Shown here one piece after another: positions 14,513 through 21,225 of a stretch of 64,000 bases of DNA. Position numbers and translations under genes: made by a program. Under the pieces are notes generated by a model. The model made no database searches. It was not told the origin of the DNA and worked only from the letters and a program-made list of their open reading frames with translations. Source of the stretch: Leeuwenhoekiella marinoflava DSM 3653 (lineage in GTDB: Bacteria; Bacteroidota; Bacteroidia; Flavobacteriales; Flavobacteriaceae); assembly GCF_900129005.1 (NCBI RefSeq), contig NZ_FQUN01000005.1, positions 186,001 through 250,000 on the forward strand. Reading direction: 5' to 3'. Each line of letters opens with the position of its first letter. Position 1 is the first letter of the stretch.

Positions 14513-15685
14513 ATGCAAACAGACTTAAATAAAAAAATTGCTTACGTAGGATGCCTTGGTGTCGTTGGAATTATCAGTACAGAATTTGGAATTATTGGTG
14601 TTTTACCACAAATTGCCGCTCATTATGATATTAATATTGGTACAGCCGGATATCTCCTCAGTGCATTTGCATTATTTATAGCCGTTACCGGACCTTTTAC
14701 TGTGTTATTTGCTTCAAGGTTCGATAAGAAAACAATAATGCTATGTGCATTAGGATTATTCTTCATATCCAATTTTTTCTCGATGTTTAGTCCGCCATTT
14801 TGGCTTTTAATGATCCTCAGAATATTACCAACAGTGCTTCATCCTGCATTTTTCTCAATGGCCATAGCAGCCGCCGTAAAAGGAACATCTCAAAATGATC
14901 AAATGAAATTGACCTCAATCATTATTGGAGGTATTGCACTTGCGCAAGTAACGCTAATTCCTTTGACAACATTTCTTGCTAGTATCTATGCATGGCAGAT
15001 CACTTACGCAATCCAAGGATTTATTATATTGGTAACGATATTTATCATTTTTAAATTTATTCCTTCCATGCCGAATGAACAACCAGTATCATTCAAAAAT
15101 CAACTTTCTATTTTAGTACAGCCAAGATTTATTTCCGGAACTCTTTTAAATTTATTATTGATCACCGCATGGTTTTGTTCGTACAGTTATTTCGCAGATT
15201 ATCTTGCTAAAGAAAAACACATGAGTGAAAAAGAAATAAGTCTGTTATTATTACTATTTGGAGCTATGGGTGTATTCTCAAATTACTTGGCAGGTAAATT
15301 TTTGGGTAAATATATGTTTTGGACAACCCTGATCTTTATTCTCGGAGTATTTATAGTACCATTAGCCTTTGCATATACTGGCGACACATTTTTTATTGTA
15401 GCACTTGTTACCAGTTTTTGGGGAATTATGTACGGTCCGTGTTTTCTGATTGGAGTGGGATATATGATTTCGGCAGCACCCAATGCAAAAGAATTTGCAA
15501 ACAGTTTACAAACTTCATTTGGAAATTTAGGCGTTTCATTAGGAACTGCTATAGGTGGTTTTTTTATTACGCAATACAGTATATCTATTACGCCTTGGGT
15601 TGGTGTTGTTTTTGCATTTTTGGCAATTATAACGATCATCTGGAGAGCTTATCTGGATAGATTACATGATAAAAAGTCTCTTTAA
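14513..15685 (+). CDS. MFS efflux transporter (drug or sugar, DHA1-like)
   Basis: 390 aa with about 12 membrane segments. N-terminal MFS signatures are IISTEFGIIGVLPQIAAHYD and GYLLSAFALFIAVTGPF, with the loop ASRFDKKT. It resembles AraJ/YdhP-type 12-TM drug or arabinose exporters. Cognate repressor upstream and shared operator support efflux of a toxic compound sensed by TetR. The start at 14513 lies immediately after the operator; no other ATG nearby gives a better start. Confidence 0.88.
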   Translation: MQTDLNKKIAYVGCLGVVGIISTEFGIIGVLPQIAAHYDINIGTAGYLLSAFALFIAVTGPFTVLFASRFDKKTIMLCALGLFFISNFFSMFSPPFWLLMILRILPTVLHPAFFSMAIAAAVKGTSQNDQMKLTSIIIGGIALAQVTLIPLTTFLASIYAWQITYAIQGFIILVTIFIIFKFIPSMPNEQPVSFKNQLSILVQPRFISGTLLNLLLITAWFCSYSYFADYLAKEKHMSEKEISLLLLLFGAMGVFSNYLAGKFLGKYMFWTTLIFILGVFIVPLAFAYTGDTFFIVALVTSFWGIMYGPCFLIGVGYMISAAPNAKEFANSLQTSFGNLGVSLGTAIGGFFITQYSISITPWVGVVFAFLAIITIIWRAYLDRLHDKKSL

Positions 15686-15771
15686 TCCATGATGTATTTT
15701 GATTAAATTTAAAAGTACCACTGTCCTTTCGTTTAATTTTAGTTACCTTTTTTAACAGGAATGGGATGTAG

Positions 15772-16194
15772 TTATTTTATATTCAAAGATTTTAAAAATT
15801 CGTTTGCTGACATTACAGGTAGTAACGATTTTTTAAAGTCCTTTCCGTTTCTTGTTATTATAATTTCGCATTCTGATTCGGTTGCGTTAAAATATTGTAA
15901 AGCATCTTCAAAATCCTTTATGGAAGAATTGAGTCCTTTTTCAATTGTTTGTTCATCTAGAGAACATATTTCACTGATTATTTTGAATTTTCGTAGCTTT
16001 TCTCTCGCAATTTTAGGGTTCTCGAATTTTGAAAGAAAATAATTTACTGTTGCGAATGAAATAGGAGAAACAACCATTGTTAATTTTTCTTTTTCCGCTA
16101 GGGTTGCAATTTTTGCAATCGGTTCATAAAAAGGTTTTCGCTCACCTAAAAAGTCCAACATTATATTGGTGTCTATAAAAATCCTTTTACTCAT
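15772..16194 (-). CDS. PIN domain ribonuclease toxin (VapC-type)
   Basis: 140 aa. PIN-domain acidic residues are visible: FIDTNIMLDFLGER (first Asp), the Glu-rich middle segment IISEICSLDEQTIEKGLNSS, DFEDALQYFNA and CEIIITRNGKDF near the end. PIN toxins are Mg-dependent RNases. The start overlaps the stop of the antitoxin gene by 4 bp, the standard coupled order. Likely a cassette-borne toxin-antitoxin pair that stabilises the array, a role well known for toxin-antitoxin cassettes in integrons. Confidence 0.85.
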   Translation of the reverse strand: MSKRIFIDTNIMLDFLGERKPFYEPIAKIATLAEKEKLTMVVSPISFATVNYFLSKFENPKIAREKLRKFKIISEICSLDEQTIEKGLNSSIKDFEDALQYFNATESECEIIITRNGKDFKKSLLPVMSANEFLKSLNIK

Positions 16195-16439
16195 TTATAT
16201 TTCTTCATTAAATAATCAGCATATTCATTTTTATAGTCCAAATCAGCTGGTATTTCAGTTCCTGTTGCGATGCTTTTCACGAAAGGTGAAATTTCAAATT
16301 CAGAGCTGTCATTTTCTGTAGTCAAGGACTGTAAATAGGCTTCAACAATTCGAGATAAGCTCATATTTTTGTTGGAAGCATATTCCTTTGCTTTCTCAAT
16401 AATCCTTTGATTAAGCTTTAAAGTCAACTTTGTATCCAT
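16191..16439 (-). CDS. Antitoxin of the PIN toxin (DUF6364-like, RHH)
   Basis: 82 aa from the ATG at 16439 (MDTKLTLKLNQRIIEKAKEY); a start 12 codons upstream is open but reads into promoter-like AT DNA. The ribbon-helix-helix N-terminus (LTLKLNQRIIEKAKEYASNK, MSLSRIVEAYLQSL) would bind the operator, and the acidic/tyrosine-rich tail would cap the toxin. Overlaps the toxin start by 4 bp. Confidence 0.8.
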   Translation of the reverse strand: MDTKLTLKLNQRIIEKAKEYASNKNMSLSRIVEAYLQSLTTENDSSEFEISPFVKSIATGTEIPADLDYKNEYADYLMKKYK

Positions 16440-16523
16440 AACATTTATTTTATACGTATAAATATATAAAAACAATCCGTATGGTTTAATTTTGCAATTA
16501 ATTTTCTTGGTGAGGACTAATTA

Positions 16524-16572
16524 CACCCAACTTGTTATATCGTACCGATCACACGAACGCTAGTTATTGTGC
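16524..16572 (-). repeat. Cassette spacer repeat S4 (minimal form)
   Basis: The shortest spacer. The minus strand reads CACAATAACTAGCGTTCGTG then TGATCGGTACGATATAACAAGTTGGG. It joins the left end seen in S3, S5 and S7 (CAATAACTAG.) directly to the right end (GATATAACRAGTTGG), so it defines the core of the family. The last seven bases, GTTGGGT, match the integron core-site form GTTRRRY. Confidence 0.7.
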
Positions 16573-17111
16573 AACGTTTTTTTCATTCGTTTCACTCGTT
16601 TTTCTGCTTCCGCAATTGTGATTCCCTTTTCCCAATCTGAAATCAATTTATGTTCGCTTTGGTGCGGAATTATTTCTGGTCTAATTCCGTCTTTTCTTGT
16701 GTTTACATTTACGTGTAGTCCCAAAGTACTTTCTTCATAATCTGGAATGTCATTACTAATCATTCCAAAATAGGTTCTTTCTTCTGAGTCATTTTTAAAG
16801 TCAGCCTCATATTCTTTAAAACTCTTTTCGCTTAAAGAAACCCAAACTCCATAATCCAAATTTTCACAAGCATCATTAATTTGAATTGTCAATACAGTTC
16901 TTATAAATCTGTCAGTTTGGTCTTCGTGAGTTATTACACAAAAATCACTTGAAATTTCCGCAATTTCTTCTTTATCTTTTTTATTTAGAGTCTCATAGTA
17001 GCATGGTGTTGTGAATCCAAGAGCAGGCAATTCATCGTGTATTTCTCCGCAAGTCGAACATCTAAATTCGGTGAACTTTTGTTTATTCTTAAAAAGGTCA
17101 AAAATTCCCAT
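16560..17111 (-). CDS. DUF2199 domain protein
   Basis: 183 aa. N-terminal CxxC pair (FRCSTCGEIHDELPALGFTT) then the DUF2199 core (CVITHEDQTDRFIRTVLTIQ, YGVWVSLSEKSFKEYEADF, ERTYFGMISNDIPDYEESTL, GLHVNVNTRKDGIRPEI). The family is widespread and uncharacterised. Single-gene unit between spacers S4 and S5. Confidence 0.85.
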   Translation of the reverse strand: MGIFDLFKNKQKFTEFRCSTCGEIHDELPALGFTTPCYYETLNKKDKEEIAEISSDFCVITHEDQTDRFIRTVLTIQINDACENLDYGVWVSLSEKSFKEYEADFKNDSEERTYFGMISNDIPDYEESTLGLHVNVNTRKDGIRPEIIPHQSEHKLISDWEKGITIAEAEKRVKRMKKTLHNN

Positions 17112-17145
17112 ATTTCAATTCTGTTCGATAGTTCATCAAATGTTG

Positions 17146-17784
17146 CGCAACTTGTTATATCAACACTAAATATACACCAATCCCCTCAAAATTTATGGGA
17201 TATAAAGACTTTAGCTTTGTGTATATAAAAATAGATATTTGTCCTAGAAGTAGTTTACGGAATTGCAACCTTTGCTGACTTCTTCGCTATACCAACCCGT
17301 GACTATCCTACGCGGCAGCCTGGCCCGTTCGCTAAAAATGTCTACAAGACATTTTCTTTACGCTCCGTCCTCCAGGTAAGAACATCTTCTTTCACTCGAT
17401 CCCTGCCAGATCTACTATATTAGTTTTCACTATAAGTATTTTGAACCTCACATTGATGTGCTTGCTCGTCCAAACTAATAGCTTCTTATCTGATTTCTGT
17501 TCGTCAGTACCGGTCTCGATAGGATCGGGATTGTAGTTCCGCTTCCTTCAGTCCTATTCTTGCGAATAGCAACCTTGCGACTTACTAATGGTTCAAGGCA
17601 CTACCATGCCCATAAGGGACCTCCCTACCAGCAAAGGCAAGCTTGTACCCTCTAGATTAATACTATATCTCTCAATATAGTAAAGATGCCCATACTTGGA
17701 CACACACGGCGTTCATGCTGGGTTCCCGTTCTGTAACGGAACAGGCTGTATCGACCACACGAATGCTAGTAGTTATTGGCAATA
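17146..17784 (-). repeat. Cassette spacer repeat S5, split by an intron remnant
   Basis: The right part (17146-17264) matches S1; the left part (17708-17784, TGGGTTCCCGTTCTGTAACG with GTTATTGGCAATAA) matches the left half of S7. Between them lies the intron remnant at 17265-17707. The left part folds into a stem: GGCGTTCATG against CACACGAATGC outside, TTCCCGTT against AACGGAA inside. Confidence 0.75.
17265..17707 (-). other. Group II intron 5' half (3), inserted in spacer S5
   Basis: The minus strand starts GTGTGTGTCCAAGTATGGGC right after the spacer stem-loop. It continues with standard intron domain I pieces (GGTAGTGCCTTGAACCATTA, GTAAGTCGCAAGG, GACTGAAGGAAGCGGAACTA, CGGTACTGACGAACAGAAAT) and ends at GGTATAGCGAAGAAGTCAGC, where the reverse transcriptase ORF would begin. 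The ORF and the 3' end are deleted, and spacer sequence resumes. Confidence 0.65.
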
Positions 17785-17787
17785 ATT

Positions 17788-18717
17788 TTATTCAATCTTA
17801 AAAGAGATCATATATATTTTACTTAGTCCATTACTACTTTCGTTAATATGTTTACTTAAATCTGAAATATTATTAAATTTTCTTGGTTTTAAATTATTTC
17901 TCTTGCTTGTAAAATACAATATTTGTTTTTTTTCATCATAAAATGGACAATATTCCATATACTCTGTATTTATAGGAGTCCCTAAATTTGTTGCTTTTTT
18001 CCATTTTCCATTTTCATCCTTTTTAGAAATGTACAAATCACCACTCCCTTGACCATCTTCTTCTTTGTATTTTGAGAATATTATAAAATCTTCTTTTTCT
18101 GATATAAAGGCATTAAACTCATAACTAGCACTATTTATATTTTCGTTTAATAAAATAGGGTTTGAATAGCTATCTCCTTCCCATTTACAAAAATAAATAT
18201 CATCTTTTCCTAAACCCTTAGAGGAAACCATTGTGAAGTATAAATTGTTGTTTTTACTAACGGAAGGATAAAATTCATCTAATTCTGAATTAACTGGGTC
18301 TCCCATATTAATGGGTTTAGACCATTCATCATTTTTGTTATTTCTGTCTACATACCAAATATCAAAATCTTTTTTAGTACTAATAGAATCATTTAATGGT
18401 CTATCAGAAACAAAAAACAATCGGTTATTATTAAATGATAAAAATGGTTCTAAGTACATATATGAATCACAAAAGGGTAATAATTCTGGTTTTGACCATT
18501 TATTATTTTCCTTTTTAATGTAGGCTAGTTGCGAGATTTCTTGATTTGGGCTTTGTATAGTGAAATATGCTTCATTTCCGTCTTTTGAAATACTAAAATC
18601 TCGCACATTATGAAACTGATTTAGTGATTTATCAAATTGTATAATATCAGATTTATCCTGCGCTGATAATAAGTTTGAAATGAAAGTTAATAAAATTGTG
18701 AGTCTAATTTTTTTCAT
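17788..18717 (-). CDS. PD40 / WD40-like beta-propeller exported protein
   Basis: 309 aa with a signal peptide (MKKIRLTILLTFISNLLSAQ). At least four TolB/PD40 repeats can be read (LSFNNNRLFFVSDRP, FDIWYVDRNNKNDEWSKPIN, YPSVSKNNNLYFTMVSSKGL, DDIYFCKWEGDSYSNPILL, GSGDLYISKKDENGKWKKAT). Such propellers in Bacteroidota often precede OmpA domains, but here there is none, so it is probably a soluble periplasmic protein. Single-gene unit between spacers S5 and S6. Confidence 0.85.
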   Translation of the reverse strand: MKKIRLTILLTFISNLLSAQDKSDIIQFDKSLNQFHNVRDFSISKDGNEAYFTIQSPNQEISQLAYIKKENNKWSKPELLPFCDSYMYLEPFLSFNNNRLFFVSDRPLNDSISTKKDFDIWYVDRNNKNDEWSKPINMGDPVNSELDEFYPSVSKNNNLYFTMVSSKGLGKDDIYFCKWEGDSYSNPILLNENINSASYEFNAFISEKEDFIIFSKYKEEDGQGSGDLYISKKDENGKWKKATNLGTPINTEYMEYCPFYDEKKQILYFTSKRNNLKPRKFNNISDLSKHINESSNGLSKIYMISFKIE

Positions 18718-18754
18718 TTTTATAGCGTTTTGTTTGTAATTATTGCCAACGCTA

Positions 18755-18801
18755 CGCTAAAAAGCGTTGCTGTCCCGCAGGGCAGCTATTATTTTTTAGC
18801 G
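18755..18801. repeat. Stem-loop preceding an intron 5' end
   Basis: CGCTAAAAA at 18755-18763 pairs with TTTTTAGCG at 18793-18801; inside, GCTGTCCCGCAGGGCAGC (18769-18786) forms a second stem. The intron start follows 4 bp later. Confidence 0.65.
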
Positions 18802-18804
18802 ATT

Positions 18805-18870
18805 GTGTGTGCCCAGTATGGGCATTTTTTGTTTTACCGAAAGGTAAACTATTAATCTAGAGGGTGCAAC
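18805..18870 (+). other. Group II intron 5'-end remnant (4)
   Basis: GTGTGTGCCCAGTATGGGCA, a GTTTTACC/GGTAAAC stem, then ATTAATCTAGAGGGTGCAA. The last block is also present in the remnant at 17265-17707 (ATTAATCTAGAGGGTACAA), which ties the copies to one intron family. Confidence 0.6.
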
Positions 18871-19039
18871 GTTTACCGGTGTTGGGGCAACTGGCTTTTT
18901 TATTCCGTTATACTTTTTGTTTTTCATTCGGTTCAATGTTCCGTTTTGTATTTTGTTTAATATTTTTACTTATTAAGTAAGCCAGAATTACAGATGAAAT
19001 TTGAAACGGACGGATACTAAAGAAGAATAAAAAAGGATG

Positions 19040-19210
19040 AGTAAAGCGGGACTACAATCCCTATCGGGACCGGTACTGACCCTTCGGCGTTGCTCAGGAT
19101 AAACCAAGCAGGAATCGTATACAGAGGCATTTTGCACGGGTAAGCAACCACATCATTGTAAAGCTCCAAGAATATTAAAAGTGTATTAATGTAGATACGG
19201 CAGGGATCGG
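19040..19210 (+). other. Group II intron internal remnant (5)
   Basis: AAGCGGGACTACAATCCCTA, GGGACCGGTACTGAC, then AGGAATCGTATACAGAGGCA and GGCAGGGATCG match, in the same order, the domain I segment of the minus-strand remnant at 17265-17707. A palindromic repeat (19081-19109) is inserted after GGTACTGAC. Confidence 0.6.
19081..19109. repeat. Short palindromic repeat, copy 2 (inverted)
   Basis: CCTTCGGCGTTGCTCAGGAT then AAACCAAGC, the inverse complement of 13033-13060 with a few changes. It again lies inside an intron remnant. Confidence 0.6.
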
Positions 19211-19244
19211 GGGAAATTCTAGAACATTAAATTCTCATAGGCCA

Positions 19245-19571
19245 TCAATTCTTTTTGTTTTCTACAGGTTTATAAACCTGTTGTTTAAGGTGTCTCTTTA
19301 ATTGTGTAAAACGATATATCCCAACTATCAATAGTATAATACTAAAGGATAAAGAAACATAACCTAGAATTCGGAGATCTTGAAAATCTTTCAGTCCTAA
19401 TAGGCCAATACCACCAAGTAGTAGATAAAGTGAGGCTCTAATATAAGAAAGTAGGGTGCGCTCATTAGCTAATTTAGTGCGTTCCATAGCTAAATGATCT
19501 CTCAGGATAATCTCTTCCTTTGGTTGATAGTCGTTGGTGACCTTGATGATACTTTTTAATTTAGATTTCAA
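19245..19571 (-). CDS. DUF202 family membrane protein
   Basis: 108 aa. The diagnostic DUF202 start RDHLAMERTKLANERTLLSY and IRASLYLL is followed by two membrane helices (LYLLLGGIGLLGL and ILGYVSLSFSIILLIVGIYR). YidH-like small inner-membrane proteins of unknown role. Single-gene unit preceded by spacer S7. Confidence 0.87.
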   Translation of the reverse strand: MKSKLKSIIKVTNDYQPKEEIILRDHLAMERTKLANERTLLSYIRASLYLLLGGIGLLGLKDFQDLRILGYVSLSFSIILLIVGIYRFTQLKRHLKQQVYKPVENKKN

Positions 19572-19620
19572 TTTGTTATTGGTTTTATTCCTTTTTCTGT
19601 AATTGTTTGGTTTAGCTTGC

Positions 19621-19880
19621 TGCCAACTCGTTATATCGCGATAAATATACCCATTACCTCTAATTTTTTCGGGATAACCGGAACTTTAATTCCTGTTTAT
19701 CCATTGATAACACTAAAAGACCGCATCCCCCACAAACCAGATTACGGTCTAATGTTTTACCTAAAAAATACATCTATCTAATAAGCGGTTCAATCAACAC
19801 GGCGTTTATGCCGGGTTCCCGTTCTGCAACGGGACAGGCTGTACCGACCGCACGAATCTCCTAAGTTATTGGCAACTGGC
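19621..19880 (-). repeat. Cassette spacer repeat S7 (long form)
   Basis: About 260 bp, homologous along its whole length to S3. The minus strand begins GCCAGTTGCCAATAACTTAG and ends GATATAACGAGTTGGCAGC. The inner stem GGGTTCCCGTT..AACGGGACA is intact. Confidence 0.8.
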
Positions 19881-19883
19881 TTT

Positions 19884-20240
19884 TTATTTTTCGTTAGTAA
19901 TCAGTTGCTCTTTTATCAGTTGTTTTATTTCTGCCATAGGTACTTTTTGGTCAAATTTAATTTGAATAGTACTTTTTCCTGTTTTATATCCTTTTTCCTT
20001 AAGTGCTTTTCTATCTTCTTCTTTTAAAGAATCTATTCCAAAACTAACGTGCTGTTTTGCTACGTCAAATCCTGCAAGTATTCCATTGTATTTATAAATA
20101 GGAACATTCCAACTTATTCCGCCTTCTGCTTTTGGAACTGAATTTTCTATCAGTTCTTTTAGTTCTTTCATTATTTTTTGAGATGCTTCTGGAGCAGATT
20201 GAATGTATTCTTCAATTGTATTTGGCTTTAAATTTTTCAT
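19884..20240 (-). CDS. DUF1801 (YdhG-like) protein
   Basis: 118 aa with the family pattern TIEEYIQSAPEASQKIMKEL, SWNVPIYKYNGILAGFDVAK, HVSFGI and KSTIQIKFDQKVPMAEIKQL. DUF1801 includes frataxin-like iron-handling proteins such as Fra, but most members are uncharacterised. Single-gene unit; downstream of it is the AAAAAGCCAGTTGCC mark of spacer S7. Confidence 0.85.
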   Translation of the reverse strand: MKNLKPNTIEEYIQSAPEASQKIMKELKELIENSVPKAEGGISWNVPIYKYNGILAGFDVAKQHVSFGIDSLKEEDRKALKEKGYKTGKSTIQIKFDQKVPMAEIKQLIKEQLITNEK

Positions 20241-20286
20241 TTCGTTACTAATTTTCTACTTTTTGGTCTAAAAGTCTACGATTCAA

Positions 20287-20664
20287 TCAAACTTCAACTA
20301 TGTATGATGTTATTAGTGTGATTTTTATTCCTTTTGCCCCTTTGAACTTATAAAAGTCAGAAAACGCATATTTTTTTCCGTCTTGCATTTTCATAATTCC
20401 ATTTGAAGCTCCTTCTTTTCCGTGCGATAATATTTGTTCAAGAACTAATTTACTTACTTTCCTGGATTTCATTTTTTCCAATTCTTCGGTAAATTTTTCC
20501 TTTCCTTCGATTGTTTTGTCTCCAATTATATTCCAAACAATGTTGTCTGTTACACTTTCGGTAATAAATTCCACGTTCCCTCTTGCAAAGGCAATATTGA
20601 ATTCTTTTAAAAACTCCATTTTCGGTGAGTTCCCACAATTTGGACTTGAAATAATTTTCGTCAT
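20287..20664 (-). CDS. NTF2-like (SnoaL) protein
   Basis: 125 aa: FLKEFNIAFARGNVEFITES, DNIVWNIIGDKTIEGKEKFT, MKMQDGKKYAFSDFYKFKGA and a final beta strand. It has the NTF2-like shape and no clear catalytic residues. Last array unit before the SusD junction; spacer S8 lies immediately upstream. Not closely similar to the NTF2-like gene at 5984. Confidence 0.8.
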   Translation of the reverse strand: MTKIISSPNCGNSPKMEFLKEFNIAFARGNVEFITESVTDNIVWNIIGDKTIEGKEKFTEELEKMKSRKVSKLVLEQILSHGKEGASNGIMKMQDGKKYAFSDFYKFKGAKGIKITLITSYIVEV

Positions 20665-20705
20665 TTTACAGTATTTTCAATTTCAGCACGATGTTTTTTA
20701 GCTTG

Positions 20706-20800
20706 TTGCCAACGACAGTCTGTCTCAAAACCAACTGCTTATATCAAAAGTAACGGAAGTATATACGATATCCAATAAAACTTAAATATGGGAAGATAAC
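20706..20800 (-). repeat. Cassette spacer repeat S8 / array boundary
   Basis: Homologous to S9 at 12557-12648 (shared ATATCCAATAAAACTTAAAT and CAAAAGTAAC.GAAGTA). The minus strand ends ACTGTCGTTGGCAACAAGCT before the NTF2-like gene. Its upstream half supplies the foreign C-terminus of the SusD frame, so it marks where the array joined the SusC/D locus. Confidence 0.7.
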
Positions 20801-21215
20801 TGTTTGACAACAGCTTATTAGGCATAGTTATAGGAAGCATATACATATAGGCCTCATCTTCTTCAGTTGCAGAATCATCTGAAGGAAGTATCGTTTCAAT
20901 ACCGTAGGAAGCCATTTCCCGCAGTGCCTGTACATCTGCTTGTAACGCATTCACATCAACATCAATAAAAGATATTTGTAAAGCATCAAATACTTTGCTA
21001 TACTGAGAATAGTTGTTAAAGTAGTTATCTGATGTAATAGCCACATTAATATTAACGGTATTGGTAGTAATGGCCAGTTGACGTTTTAAGCCGGTTATCC
21101 AGCTACTGGTTGCATTGGGGTTAGAGAGATAGACTTCTTCTGTAACATTTGGATTTTCCACACAAGAGCTTATCAACAAAGCGCATAGAATTGCTATTGC
21201 TATATTATTTTTCAT
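20739..21215 (-). pseudogene. SusD-like lipoprotein, truncated by the array
   Basis: 158 aa. Signal peptide and lipobox (ALLISSCVENPNVTEE), then a SusD-type N-terminus (LKRQLAITTNTVNINVAITS, DNYFNNYSQYSKVFDALQIS, LQADVQALREMASYGIETIL). SusD proteins normally exceed 400 aa; from about PITMPNKLLSN onward the frame enters spacer S8, and the last residues IFKFYWISYILPLLLI are repeat-encoded. It starts 10 bp after the SusC gene, as a true SusD would. Loss of most TPR and ligand-binding surface should inactivate it. Confidence 0.7.
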
Positions 21216-21225
21216 TTTATGTATG

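Larger units (their letters stand above)
18742..18895 (-). repeat. Cassette spacer repeat S6
   Basis: The minus strand begins GCCAGTTGCCCCAACACCGG and ends GCGTAGCGTTGGCAATAATT before the PD40 gene, so it has the same outer GCCAGTTGCC and GTTGGCA marks as S7. Its centre is occupied by the stem-loop and intron 5' end. Confidence 0.6.
18718..19244. other. Gene-free mosaic of spacer and intron pieces
   Basis: Holds spacer S6 (18742-18895), a stem-loop (18755-18801), an intron start (18805-18870), a repeated CAACTGGC junction, and an intron middle piece (19040-19210). No ORF of substance. The pieces are out of their normal order, implying several insertions and deletions. Confidence 0.65.

Noticed and set aside
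15283-15660. ORFs on both strands inside the MFS gene
   Set aside because: Shadows of the transporter, which has a full set of membrane helices.
6841-19880. CRISPR array from the repeated spacers
   Set aside because: Repeats are long, divergent, variable in length and kilobases apart with genes between them; no cas genes.
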